Source: Bradyrhizobium zhengyangense (GTDB lineage: Bacteria > Pseudomonadota > Alphaproteobacteria > Rhizobiales > Xanthobacteraceae). Taken from it: 64,000 bases of DNA. The stretch spans positions 1 through 64,000 of the forward strand of contig NZ_JAKLUA010000006.1 of the NCBI RefSeq assembly GCF_022012435.1, given 5' to 3'. The first letter of the stretch is position 1; the number at the start of each line of letters is the position of its first letter. A model generated the notes under the pieces. It was not told the DNA's origin. It saw only the letters and a program-made list of their open reading frames with translations, and searched no databases. The position numbers and the translations under genes are program-made. Shown here one piece after another: positions 43,791 to 52,326 of the stretch.

Positions 43791-45101
43791 ATGACCGAGA
43801 CCGCCGCTTCCGACTTCCGCCCGTCGCAACGACATATCCGCCTGGACACCATCCTGCGGCTGCGCTGGCTTGCGGTGCTGGGCCAGTTAGCTGCGATCTT
43901 CATCGTGGCGCAGGGGCTCGAGTTCGATGTCGCCATTGTTCCCTGCGTCAGCATCATCGGCCTGTCGGCCATGCTCAATCTGGTGCTCCAGACTGCGGTC
44001 AATCCGATGCAGCGGCTGGAGCCGATCCACGCAGCCGCGCTGCTGGCGCTCAACATCGTGGAACTGGCCGGGCTGTTGTTCTTCACCGGCGGATTGCAGA
44101 ACCCGTTCTCGTTCCTGTTTCTCGCGCCTGTCCTGATTTCGGCCACCGCCTTGCCGGCCCGGCTGACCTTTGGCCTGGGCATTCTGGCGGTCGCCTGCGC
44201 CTCGATCCTGTTCTTCGTTCATTTCCCGCTGCCATGGGACTCGGAAGATCCGGTGGTGCTGCCGCCGATCTATCTCGTCGGCGTCTGGCTTTCGATCGTG
44301 CTCGCGATCGGCGTCACCAGCCTCTACTCGTTTCAGGTGACCGAGGAGGCGCGCAAGCTGGCGGACGCGCTCGCCGCGACCGAGCTGGTGCTGACGCGCG
44401 AGCAGCATCTGACCCAGCTCGACGGCCTCGCCGCCGCGGCCGCGCACGAGCTCGGCACGCCGCTGGCGACCATCTTCCTGATCTCGCGCGAGCTGGAGAA
44501 GACGGTGAAGGATCCGGTGTTTGCCGCCGACCTGAAGACCCTGCGCGAGCAGACGCAGCGTTGCCGCGACATCCTGAGCAAGATCACCCAGCTCTCCTCC
44601 ACCGGCGCGCCGTTCGACCGCATGAAACTGTCCGAGCTGATCGAGGAAGTGGTGGCGCCGCATCGCGATTTCGGAGTCGACATCAAGGTGCGGATTGCCG
44701 TGGCCGCGACAGCCGAGCCGGTCGGATCGCGCAATCCGGCGGTGCTCTACGGCGTCGGCAACATCATCGAGAACGCGGTCGATTTCGCCAACTCCGCGGT
44801 GGAAGTGAACGCCTGGTGGAACAACGACACGATCGAGATCGTGATCTCCGACGACGGCCCGGGCATTCCGCCCGATCTCATGAACCGGATCGGCGAACCC
44901 TATCTGTCGCGGCGGCGCAGCCACGATGCCGGCGGCGGCCTCGGGCTTGGCGTGTTCATCGCCCGCACGCTGCTCGAACGCACCGGCGCCAAGGTCTCGT
45001 TTACCAACCGGACCTTTCCGGAACACGGCGCGGTGGTGCAGATTGCGTGGCCGCGCGAGCGTTTTGAGGCTATCGAGAGCTTCGAGGAAACAATAGGATA
45101 G
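43791..45101 (+). CDS. regS: Redox-responsive sensor histidine kinase RegS (RegB/PrrB/ActS family)
   Basis: A 436-residue sensor kinase. Six membrane helices occupy about 25-182, and GGLQNPF at 100-106, the RegB quinone-binding heptapeptide, lies between them. The H box is AAAAAHELGTPLATI with His219. Cys258 in QRCRDIL sits where RegB has its redox-active cysteine. The catalytic domain shows NIIENAVDFA (N box), DDGPGIPPDL and GGGLGLGVFIA. It would autophosphorylate under low oxygen and pass phosphate to RegR. I chose the ATG at 43791 because the conserved N-terminus begins there. regR follows about 100 bases downstream. Confidence 0.94.
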   Translation: MTETAASDFRPSQRHIRLDTILRLRWLAVLGQLAAIFIVAQGLEFDVAIVPCVSIIGLSAMLNLVLQTAVNPMQRLEPIHAAALLALNIVELAGLLFFTGGLQNPFSFLFLAPVLISATALPARLTFGLGILAVACASILFFVHFPLPWDSEDPVVLPPIYLVGVWLSIVLAIGVTSLYSFQVTEEARKLADALAATELVLTREQHLTQLDGLAAAAAHELGTPLATIFLISRELEKTVKDPVFAADLKTLREQTQRCRDILSKITQLSSTGAPFDRMKLSELIEEVVAPHRDFGVDIKVRIAVAATAEPVGSRNPAVLYGVGNIIENAVDFANSAVEVNAWWNNDTIEIVISDDGPGIPPDLMNRIGEPYLSRRRSHDAGGGLGLGVFIARTLLERTGAKVSFTNRTFPEHGAVVQIAWPRERFEAIESFEETIG

Positions 45102-45203
45102 GCCGCGACCTTGCGTCGCACATGAGGCCGGATCGACTATTGGCGGCCTTGGCACCGCCTGATTGCGACGCCATATGTAGATGTGCAGAGAGAGGACAAA
45201 ACC

Positions 45204-45758
45204 TTGAACGCCATCGCCGAACTGAATGAACAGGCCGACCGCTCGCTTCTCATCGTTGAGGACGACAAGCCGTTCCTGGAGCGTCTGTCGCGCGCCATGG
45301 AGACACGCGGCTTTGCGGTGACGTCATGTGACACGGTCTCGGATGGTCTTGCACAAATCGGCAAGTCCGCCCCGGCCTTCGCTGTGGTTGATCTGCGTCT
45401 CGGTGACGGCAACGGTCTCGACGTCGTCTCCGCGCTGAAGAAGAAGCGCCCCGAAGCCCGCGCCATCGTATTGACCGGCTATGGCAACATCGCCACCGCC
45501 GTCACCGCGGTGAAGATGGGCGCGATCGATTATCTCTCGAAGCCCGCGGATGCCGACGACGTCGTCGCCGCGCTGCTCTCGACCAGCGCTGAAAAATCCG
45601 AGCTGCCGGCGAACCCGATGTCGGCAGACCGCGTGCGCTGGGAGCACATCCAGCGCATCTACGAGATGTGCAATCGCAACGTCTCTGAAACGGCGCGAAG
45701 GCTCAACATGCACCGGCGCACCTTGCAGCGGATCCTGGCGAAGCGCGCGCCGAGATAG
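45204..45758 (+). CDS. regR: Response regulator RegR (RegA/PrrA/ActR family)
   Basis: A 184-residue regulator with a receiver domain (SLLIVEDDKPFLERL, phospho-acceptor Asp63 in VVDLRLGDGNG, Lys in YLSKPAD) and a C-terminal Fis-type helix-turn-helix (NVSETARRLNMHRRTLQRILAK) typical of RegA. In Bradyrhizobium RegR activates fixR-nifA and other redox-responsive genes. I prefer the TTG at 45204, since GAGAGG lies about 8 bases upstream and the family begins there; a GTG at 45183 gives 191 residues. The gap to regS holds a possible separate promoter. Confidence 0.92.
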   Translation: MNAIAELNEQADRSLLIVEDDKPFLERLSRAMETRGFAVTSCDTVSDGLAQIGKSAPAFAVVDLRLGDGNGLDVVSALKKKRPEARAIVLTGYGNIATAVTAVKMGAIDYLSKPADADDVVAALLSTSAEKSELPANPMSADRVRWEHIQRIYEMCNRNVSETARRLNMHRRTLQRILAKRAPR

Positions 45759-45783
45759 TTCCGGCAATCGATACTCTACCACC

Positions 45784-45883
45784 GTCACCCTGAGGTGGCC
45801 GCTTCTTCAGCGGCCCTCGAAGGGCGACGGCCCGGCTGCATCTCGGCCGTACATCCTTCGAGGCTCGCTGCGCTCGCACCTCC
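45784..45883. repeat. Composite intergenic repeat family A, copy 1
   Basis: Starts GTCACCCTGAGGTGGCCGC, contains TTCTTCAGCGGCC and the TCGAAGG/CCTTCGA inverted arms, and ends CGAGGCTCGCTGCGC. The same elements occur in the opposite orientation at 60209-60335, and the first 30 bases are complementary to that copy's end. It follows regR. Confidence 0.75.
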
Positions 45884-45932
45884 AGCGACAACGGCTTCGC
45901 CGTTGCGCGGGGATGGCGGGAAAATAGGTCTC

Positions 45933-46034
45933 GTAGGGTGGGCAAAGGCGCGAAGCGCCGTGCCCACGACTTCTTTCCGAATTTCATCGATAGGTTTGGT
46001 GGGCACGCTTTCGCTTTGCCCACCCTACGGCACC
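45933..46034. repeat. Composite intergenic repeat family B, copy 1
   Basis: GTAGGGTGGGCAAAGGCG at the left pairs with CTTTGCCCACCCTACG at the right, with an inner GTGCCCAC/GTGGGCAC pair, making a nested imperfect palindrome of about 100 bases. A second copy of the same layout is at 56709-56813, and a short relative may be at 35016-35056. It lies just before the convergent mmcB stop. Confidence 0.8.
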
Positions 46035-46049
46035 TTTATTGGGGCGCCG

Positions 46050-46541
46050 CTACTCCCAAAAATCTGCGTGGCCCTGCGGATCGACCAGGCGGTTGATCCG
46101 CAACGCGGCGGCCATGCCAAACCGCACCGTCATCTGCTTGCGCGTGGCCGCGGCGATTCTGTGCTCGGGCGCTTCGCAATGCATGTGCGCGCCATAGGCA
46201 TCGGCGATGATCAGGCCGGTGTCCTGCGGAAAGATATCGCAAGGCAAATCCTGCGTGAAGGCAAAGAACAGCCGGTCGCAATGGGCGCGGTATTCGTGCC
46301 ATTTCTGATCGGCGCGCAAATCCTCGACTGACGACTTGATTTCGACAATCCAGATCTCGCCGCGCTCGTTCAGCGCCACCAGATCGGCGCGCCGGCCCGA
46401 CGGCAGCGGCAATTCGCTGATGCAGGAAAAGCCGAGCGAACGCAGCAGCCGCGCGGTGCCGCGCGCGATCGCGAGCGCTGTCTCCGACTGACGGCGGTCA
46501 GGCGGTGGAACAAGCGCGATGTTGCGGGCGGGGTTGTCCAT
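46050..46541 (-). CDS. mmcB: MmcB-family DNA repair protein (PD-(D/E)XK-type)
   Basis: A 163-residue protein of the MmcB family, first described as a mitomycin-C-induced DNA repair factor in Caulobacter. The nuclease-like core is GRRADLVALNERGEIWIVEIK, with the D...ExK triad visible as Asp in RADLVAL and Glu-x-Lys in VEIKSS. Other conserved points are SELPLPSGRRADLV and FPQDTGLIIADAYGAHM. I chose the ATG at 46541; a longer in-frame reading to 46655 crosses the 46571 repeat. I could not find a LexA-type box in the short upstream region, so SOS control is not supported here. It is divergent from the trehalose-synthase-like gene. Confidence 0.85.
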   Translation of the reverse strand: MDNPARNIALVPPPDRRQSETALAIARGTARLLRSLGFSCISELPLPSGRRADLVALNERGEIWIVEIKSSVEDLRADQKWHEYRAHCDRLFFAFTQDLPCDIFPQDTGLIIADAYGAHMHCEAPEHRIAAATRKQMTVRFGMAAALRINRLVDPQGHADFWE

Positions 46542-46570
46542 GGTGGGAGAGTAGCCGATTCCACTCTGCC

Positions 46571-46610
46571 CGTCATTCCGGGGCGCGCCACTTGGCGCGC
46601 CCCGGGACGG
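46571..46610. repeat. REP-like palindrome (GTCATTCCGGGGCGCG family, copy 4)
   Basis: GGGGCGCGCC and GGCGCGCCCC form a perfect 10-bp stem around ACTT, flanked by CGTCATTCC and GGGACGG. It lies in the short divergent gap between mmcB and the GH13 gene at 46708 and so is part of both upstream regions. Confidence 0.75.
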
Positions 46611-46707
46611 CAGCGAGCGTGACGCGAGAGCAGGAACCTCCCCCTCCCTACGCACTTATCACGCAGCCGCCGACGGTTGCGGGCGGAGCGAACGAGGCTG
46701 CGCGCGC

Positions 46708-48405
46708 ATGATCGACGATCTCTGGTACAAAAACGGCGTGATCTATTGCCTCTCGGTCGGCACCTATATGGATGCCAACGGCGACGGCATCGGCGACTTC
46801 AAGGGCCTCTTGCGCCGGCTCGATTATCTGCACGGGCTCGGCATCACCACGATCTGGCTGATGCCGTTCCAGACCTCGCCCGGCCGCGACGATGGTTACG
46901 ATGTCGCCGACTATTACAGCGTCGATTCCCGTTACGGCACGCTCGGCGATTTCGTCGAGTTCACCCATGGCTGCAAGCAGCGCGGCATCCGAGTCATCAT
47001 CGACCTCGTCGTCAACCACACCTCGGACCAGCATCAATGGTTCAAGGAAGCGCGGCGCGACAAGAACTCGCCCTACCGAGACTGGTATGTGTGGTCCGAC
47101 AAGAAGCCGGCCAACGCCAACACCGGTATGGTGTTTCCCGGTGTCCAGAAGTCGACATGGACCCGCGACAAGGAAGCCGGCGCCTGGTTCTTCCACCGCT
47201 TCTACGATTTCCAGCCCGATCTCAACACCTCGAATCCGCATGTGCAGGCCGAGATTTTGAAGATCATGGGCTTCTGGATCCAGCTCGGCGTCTCCGGCTT
47301 CCGCATGGACGCCGTGCCCTTCGTGATCGCCACCAAGGGCGCGAAGGTCAGGAAGCCCGTCGAGCAATACGACATGCTGCGCACCTTCCGCGAATTCCTG
47401 CAATGGCGGCAGGGCGACGCCATCATCCTCGCCGAAGCCAACGTGAAGCCGGAAACCGACATGGACTATTTCGGCCGCGATGGCGACCGCATGCACATGA
47501 TGTTCAACTTCCAGGCCAACCAGAACTTGTTCTATGCGCTAGCGTCCGGCGATTCGCGTCCGCTGGCGAAGGCGCTGAAGGCGACCAAGCCGCGGCCGGC
47601 CGCGGCGCAATGGGGCCTGTTCCTGCGCAATCACGACGAGCTCGATCTCGGCCGGTTGACCAAGGCGCAACGCGACCTGGTCTTCAAGCGCTTTGGTCCG
47701 GACAAGGACATGCAGCTCTACGACCGTGGCATCCGCCGCCGGCTCGCGCCGATGCTGGGCGGCGACCGACGGCGGCTCGAGCTCGCCTACAGCCTGATGT
47801 GCACACTGCCGGGAACGCCTGTGATCCGCTACGGCGACGAGATCGCCATGGGCGACGATCTCTCGCTGCCGGAGCGCAATTGCGCGCGCACACCGATGCA
47901 ATGGTCGACCGAGCCGCAGGGCGGCTTCACCAAGAGCAGCAAGCCGGCGAGCCCCGTCATCGATAAGGGGCCCTACGGCTTCGAGCACCTCAATGTCGCA
48001 AAACAGCGGCGCGATCCGAATTCGATGCTGAACTGGACCGAGCGTATCGTGCGCATGCGCAAGGAAGTGCCGGAGATCGGCTGGGGCGATTTCGCCATCA
48101 TCGCGACGCGCGATCCCGCCGTCTTCATCATGCGTTACGACTGGCGCAACAATTCCGTGCTGTTCGTGCACAATCTGGATGAGAAGCCGCGGGAGACCAC
48201 GTTCTCGGCGGGACTGCCCGGCGATGCCGGTGAGCACCTGATCAATTTGCTGGCGGAAGACCACAGCCACGCCGACAAGCGCGGCCAGCACCGCGTCGTG
48301 CTGGAGCCGTATGGCTATCGCTGGTATCGCGTTGGCGGGCTGGACTATCTGTTGAAACGGAGCGATATCGACGAGAGCAACGCTGGGAACAAGCATCCGG
48401 GGTAG
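46708..48405 (+). CDS. GH13 trehalose synthase-like enzyme
   Basis: A 565-residue (beta/alpha)8 GH13 enzyme close to maltose alpha-D-glucosyltransferase (trehalose synthase, TreS) but lacking a fused maltokinase. The catalytic residues are Asp in SGFRMDAVPF, Glu in ILAEANVKPE and Asp in FLRNHDELDL. VVNHTSDQHQWF is conserved region I. It probably interconverts maltose and trehalose, or acts on related alpha-glucans, for osmoprotection. GAGG lies upstream of the ATG at 46708. It is convergent with an alpha-glucosidase gene at 48549; the two may act on the same pool of maltose or trehalose. Confidence 0.85.
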   Translation: MIDDLWYKNGVIYCLSVGTYMDANGDGIGDFKGLLRRLDYLHGLGITTIWLMPFQTSPGRDDGYDVADYYSVDSRYGTLGDFVEFTHGCKQRGIRVIIDLVVNHTSDQHQWFKEARRDKNSPYRDWYVWSDKKPANANTGMVFPGVQKSTWTRDKEAGAWFFHRFYDFQPDLNTSNPHVQAEILKIMGFWIQLGVSGFRMDAVPFVIATKGAKVRKPVEQYDMLRTFREFLQWRQGDAIILAEANVKPETDMDYFGRDGDRMHMMFNFQANQNLFYALASGDSRPLAKALKATKPRPAAAQWGLFLRNHDELDLGRLTKAQRDLVFKRFGPDKDMQLYDRGIRRRLAPMLGGDRRRLELAYSLMCTLPGTPVIRYGDEIAMGDDLSLPERNCARTPMQWSTEPQGGFTKSSKPASPVIDKGPYGFEHLNVAKQRRDPNSMLNWTERIVRMRKEVPEIGWGDFAIIATRDPAVFIMRYDWRNNSVLFVHNLDEKPRETTFSAGLPGDAGEHLINLLAEDHSHADKRGQHRVVLEPYGYRWYRVGGLDYLLKRSDIDESNAGNKHPG

Positions 48406-48414
48406 TGTCACAGC

Positions 48415-48546
48415 GTCGTCCTGGCGAAAGCCAGGACCCATCACCCCAAGGGTTCGTCGTCGCCCGAGCTAGTAACCACCGGCCTTCGCCAAACTCATCC
48501 CTGGGGTAATGGATCCTGGATCTGCGCTTCGCTGTTCCAGGACGAC
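48415..48546. repeat. Inverted-repeat intergenic element (GTCGTCCTGG family)
   Basis: GTCGTCCTGG (48415-48424) pairs with CCAGGACGAC (48537-48546). Inside are a hairpin CCTGGCGAAAGCCAGG and a CACCCC/GGGGT pair, so the whole module can fold. It sits between the two convergent GH13 genes and abuts the alpha-glucosidase stop at 48549. Confidence 0.75.
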
Positions 48547-48548
48547 GG

Positions 48549-50162
48549 CTAGGTATGAGGCGGCGCCACCACGACGCCCTCATTGCCACGCAGATCCAGC
48601 ACGCCCTCAAGCCTCTCCCCCTCGCGATCCAGGAACGTCGACAGCAATATCTCGCTGCCAAAGCGGATCGAACTGGTGGTCACCGCAATCGGCTCGGGGC
48701 CGAGATTGAGCACCACGATGAGCGCCCTGCCCTCGGCCTCACGGCGATAGATCAGCAGGTCGCCTTGCGCGGCGATCGGATGATAGTCGCCGGCGACAAG
48801 CGCGGGCGAACTCTTCCGCAGCGCGATCAGACGCTTGTACAGGCTGAGGATCGAGCGCGCGTCGGCTTCGAGATTGACGACGTTCTCATGGATATGGTCG
48901 TCGGGCAGCGGCAACCATGGTCTGACGTCCGAGAAGCCGCCGAACTGCGACGAATCCCATTGCATCGGCGTACGGCAGCCGTCGCGTCCGACGCCGATGC
49001 CGGGCACGTTCTTCTCGAAGGGATCGCGAACGTCCTCCGGCGCGATCGCGAGCTGATGCATGCCGATCTCGTCGCCGTAATAGAGCGTCGGCGTGCCGCG
49101 CAGTGTCAGCAGCAGCATGGCGGCGATGCGGGCCTGCTCGGGACCGACACGGCTCGCAACGCGCGGGCGATCGTGATTGCCGAGCACCCAGTTCGGCCAG
49201 GCGCCTGTGGGCAGCGCCTTCTCGTAATCCTCGATGATCTTCTCGATCGAGCGCGCGCTCCAGAAGGTCGAGAGCAGCGCGAAATTAAACGGCATTTGCG
49301 CGCCGGTGAGATCGTTGCCGTAATAGGCCATCAGGCGGTGCAGCGGCAGATAGACCTCGCCGATCAAGACGCGCGCGGAATAGGCATCTGTGACGCGCCG
49401 CATCTCGGCGATGACGTCGAACACCTCCGGCTGGTCGGTGGAGTATTGCGTCAGGATCTTCTCGTTCGGCGGCCGGCCCTCGACATAGCGCGGGTTCGGC
49501 GGGTTGTCGCGAAACGCCGCATCCTTGATCAGGTGCCAGATCACGTCGACACGGAAGCCGTCGACGCCTTTCTCGAGCCAGAACCGCATCACGTCGTACA
49601 TCGCCGCGCGGACATCGGGGTTGCGCCAGTTGAGGTCCGGCTGCTGGGCGAGGAAGGCGTGGTAGTAATATTGGCCGGTGGCCTCGTCGAATTGCCACGC
49701 GCTGCCGCCGAACTCGGACAGCCAGTTGTTCGGGACGCCGCCATCGGGCGCCGGATCGCGCCAGATGTACCAGTCGCGCCTGGGGTTATCGCGCGAGGCG
49801 CGGCTCTCGACGAACCAGGGATGCTGGTCGGAGGTGTGGTTCGGGACGAGATCGAGGATCAGCTTCAATCCGTTGTCGTGCGCGGCGGCGAGCAGCGCGT
49901 CGAAATCCGTCATGGTGCCGAACAGCGGATCAATACCGGTATAGTCGGAGATGTCGTAGCCGAAATCGGCCATCGGCGAGGGGAAGATCGGCGACAGCCA
50001 GATCGCATCGACGCCGAGCGATTTCACATAAGGCAGTCGTCGCAAAATGCCGGCGAGATCGCCGACGCCGTCACCGTCCGAGTCCTGAAAGGAGCGCGGA
50101 TAGATCTGATAGAAGATGCCGTCGCGCCACCAAAAGTCGCCGCCCTGTGCCATCTCGGACAT
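48549..50162 (-). CDS. GH13 alpha-glucosidase / oligo-glucosidase
   Basis: A 537-residue GH13 enzyme that hydrolyses terminal alpha-1,4 (or alpha-1,6) glucosidic bonds in maltose, sucrose or isomaltose-type substrates. Catalytic residues: Asp in DGFRVDVIWH, Glu in VLIGEVYLPL and Asp in LGNHDRPRV. DLVPNHTSDQHPWF is conserved region I. Without a signal peptide it is cytoplasmic, processing imported sugars. The start is the ATG at 50162; the stop is TAG, directly beside the palindromic repeat. Substrate preference cannot be fixed from sequence. It is divergent from the MBL-fold gene at 50320. Confidence 0.88.
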   Translation of the reverse strand: MSEMAQGGDFWWRDGIFYQIYPRSFQDSDGDGVGDLAGILRRLPYVKSLGVDAIWLSPIFPSPMADFGYDISDYTGIDPLFGTMTDFDALLAAAHDNGLKLILDLVPNHTSDQHPWFVESRASRDNPRRDWYIWRDPAPDGGVPNNWLSEFGGSAWQFDEATGQYYYHAFLAQQPDLNWRNPDVRAAMYDVMRFWLEKGVDGFRVDVIWHLIKDAAFRDNPPNPRYVEGRPPNEKILTQYSTDQPEVFDVIAEMRRVTDAYSARVLIGEVYLPLHRLMAYYGNDLTGAQMPFNFALLSTFWSARSIEKIIEDYEKALPTGAWPNWVLGNHDRPRVASRVGPEQARIAAMLLLTLRGTPTLYYGDEIGMHQLAIAPEDVRDPFEKNVPGIGVGRDGCRTPMQWDSSQFGGFSDVRPWLPLPDDHIHENVVNLEADARSILSLYKRLIALRKSSPALVAGDYHPIAAQGDLLIYRREAEGRALIVVLNLGPEPIAVTTSSIRFGSEILLSTFLDREGERLEGVLDLRGNEGVVVAPPHT

Positions 50163-50319
50163 CCGCCTGGAAATCTGCTTCGCGCGAGAGAACGCGGAAG
50201 CAACGCCCCCGGTTCAAACAGCCACACCAATTGGGACGACCGTGTGACATCAGCCTGTTCCGCAGGCCGACCACGACTATTTTGCTTGGCGGCGCAGCAA
50301 AAATCGGCATTGTGAGGCC

Positions 50320-50991
50320 ATGAGCGAGCAAACCGACACCCAACAAGCCAAAGCCGGCGCGATCATCGTGCCCGTGACGCTGTTCGAGCAGAACTGCACC
50401 ATCATCTGGGACGAGCCTTCCAAGAAGGCCGTGGTGATCGATCCCGGCGGGGACGTGCCGAAGATCCTGGACGCGATCAAGCAGACCGGCGTCACCGTGG
50501 AGAAGATCTGGCTGACCCACGGCCATATCGACCATGTCGGCGGCGCGGCCGACTTGCGCGATGCACTGAAAGTGCCGATCGAGGGCCCGCATGTCGCGGA
50601 CAAATATCTGCTCGACAACGTGGTCGAGAGCGGCGCGCGCTTCGGCATGACTGATGTGCGCAATTTCGAGCCGGACCGCTGGCTCGACGAAGGCGACAGC
50701 GTATCGATCGGCGACTTGACGTTCGACATCCTGCACTGCCCCGGTCACTCACCGGGCAGCGTGGTGTTCTTCAACGGGGATTTGCGCTTTGCCCATGTCG
50801 GCGACGTCTTGTTCGCCGGCTCGGTCGGCCGTACCGATTTGCCTGGCGGCAGCCACGCCACGCTGATCAACTCGATCATGACGAAGCTGCTGCCGCTCGG
50901 CGACGACGTCGGCTTCATCTGCGGCCACGGCGCCGGCTCGAGCATCGGCCAGGAGCGGATGACCAATCCGTTCATCACCGGCGAGATGTGA
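50320..50991 (+). CDS. MBL-fold metallo-hydrolase (glyoxalase-II-like, YcbL type)
   Basis: A 223-residue metallo-beta-lactamase-fold hydrolase. The metal site THGHIDHVGGA (HxHxDH) is followed by CPGHSPGSVVF and FAGSVGRTDLPGG, and the C-terminal GHGAGSSIGQE carries the last His. It resembles YcbL/GloB2-like proteins of about 210-230 residues that lack the glyoxalase-II C-terminal helical domain. The probable substrate is a thioester such as S-lactoylglutathione, but this is inferred. GAGG stands directly before the ATG. It stands alone, 12 bases from the convergent esterase gene. Confidence 0.88.
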   Translation: MSEQTDTQQAKAGAIIVPVTLFEQNCTIIWDEPSKKAVVIDPGGDVPKILDAIKQTGVTVEKIWLTHGHIDHVGGAADLRDALKVPIEGPHVADKYLLDNVVESGARFGMTDVRNFEPDRWLDEGDSVSIGDLTFDILHCPGHSPGSVVFFNGDLRFAHVGDVLFAGSVGRTDLPGGSHATLINSIMTKLLPLGDDVGFICGHGAGSSIGQERMTNPFITGEM

Positions 50992-51003
50992 GCGCGCCGC
51001 GCG

Positions 51004-52185
51004 CTACTTCATCAATCCCGCCGCCGTCAGGGCGCGGGTGATGATCTGGCCGAGATCGAAGCGGCTAGCCTGCTCGCGCTTCGGCTCGGCCTTCTCCTCG
51101 GCCACCTTCACACGGATCGTGCGGGCGAGATGCGGCGCCGGCGAACGCACGGGGGCTGCCTTTGCCGGAGCGACGGGCTTCGCCTCATCCTTCTTCGCCT
51201 CCTGAATCCAGCCGGTGAGGCCGAAGAATTTTGCGATGTGATAAGACGAGGAAATGCCGGCCTCGATCAGGAACGCGCCTTCGACGCCGTAGCGCTGATC
51301 GTTGTCGGCAAGCCCGAGCGGCGTGCCGTGCGCCATGCCTGTGATGGCGTAGGACTCGACCAGCGTTTCGCCGTCCCTGTTCCACCAGGCCTGACGCGGA
51401 TAGCCGTCGACGACGGTCTCGGCCATCGGGATCATCGGCAGGTCGTGCAGATCGAGCCACTGCTTGACGATTTCGTTGGCATTGCCGGGATTGACGGTGC
51501 GGTCGGCGCTGCCGTGCCACACCGACACTTTCGGCCAGGATCCGCGATGGTTGGACGCCCGCCGCACGAAATCGCCGAGCTCGCGCTCGGGCCGCTCAGG
51601 CGAGTGAAACATGCCGTCGAGCGCTTCGCGCAAGTTCGACGCGATGCCGTAGGGAAGACCCGCGATGATCGCGCCGGCCGCGAACACCTCCGGATAGGTC
51701 GCAAGCATCACCGAGGTCATGCCGCCGCCGGCGGAAAGACCGGTGATGTAGATGCGCCTGGGATCGACGCGATGCGCCCCGACCATATGCGCGATCATCT
51801 CGCGGATCGAACGCGCCTCGCCAGAGTCGCGCGCGGTGTCGTCAGGGTTGAACCAGTTGAAGCAGGTGTTGCCATTGTTGATGCGCTGCTGCTCGGGCAT
51901 GACGAGCGCAAAGCCATAGTGACGCGCGAGCGTCGACCAGCCCGCACCGAGGTCGTAAGCCGCGGCCGTCTGGCCGCAGCCGTGCAGCACGACGACGAGC
52001 GCGCGCGGCTTCTGCAACTGCGCCGGCACGAAGGCGAACATGCGCAAGGCGCCGGGATTGTCGCCAAAGCCGGTGACCTCCTGCAGCGGGCTGGACGAGT
52101 CAGCGCTTGCGCCGAAGTCGGGCAGGCGCAGACCGTCCATCCTTGGCAAACGTCTCAACAGATCGACATTTCGGGCTAACGACAC
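51004..52185 (-). CDS. PHB-depolymerase-family esterase (alpha/beta hydrolase)
   Basis: A 393-residue esterase of the Esterase_phd/LpqC type. VVVLHGCGQTAAAYD is the oxyanion-hole loop, the nucleophile lies in ITGLSAGGGMTSVM (GLSAG), and IIAGLPYGIASNLREALDGM and GMAHGTPLG, with a catalytic His, follow. The family covers PHB depolymerases, feruloyl and acetyl esterases. A Pro/Ala/Lys-rich C-terminal tail may be unstructured. I prefer the GTG at 52185 because AGGAA stands about 7 bases upstream; a TTG at 52212 and an ATG at 52140 are alternatives. No clear signal peptide is seen, unlike typical secreted members. Confidence 0.8.
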   Translation of the reverse strand: MSLARNVDLLRRLPRMDGLRLPDFGASADSSSPLQEVTGFGDNPGALRMFAFVPAQLQKPRALVVVLHGCGQTAAAYDLGAGWSTLARHYGFALVMPEQQRINNGNTCFNWFNPDDTARDSGEARSIREMIAHMVGAHRVDPRRIYITGLSAGGGMTSVMLATYPEVFAAGAIIAGLPYGIASNLREALDGMFHSPERPERELGDFVRRASNHRGSWPKVSVWHGSADRTVNPGNANEIVKQWLDLHDLPMIPMAETVVDGYPRQAWWNRDGETLVESYAITGMAHGTPLGLADNDQRYGVEGAFLIEAGISSSYHIAKFFGLTGWIQEAKKDEAKPVAPAKAAPVRSPAPHLARTIRVKVAEEKAEPKREQASRFDLGQIITRALTAAGLMK

Positions 52186-52326
52186 GGCAAGTTCCTGGTG
52201 GGCGACTCTCAACGTTTACCCAGACCAGATAGTTGCTGCAGTGCAAAATGAAAAGGCCGTGTGCTGCCGATCCCTGCGGAATCACGCCAAATCCCGGGAA
52301 AAACCGCATGTATTAACCGCAATGCC

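Noticed and set aside
46542..46707. A LexA/SOS box upstream of mmcB
   Set aside because: No GTTC-N7-GTTC or GAAC-N7-GAAC match is visible in the short upstream region, so SOS control is not supported by this sequence.
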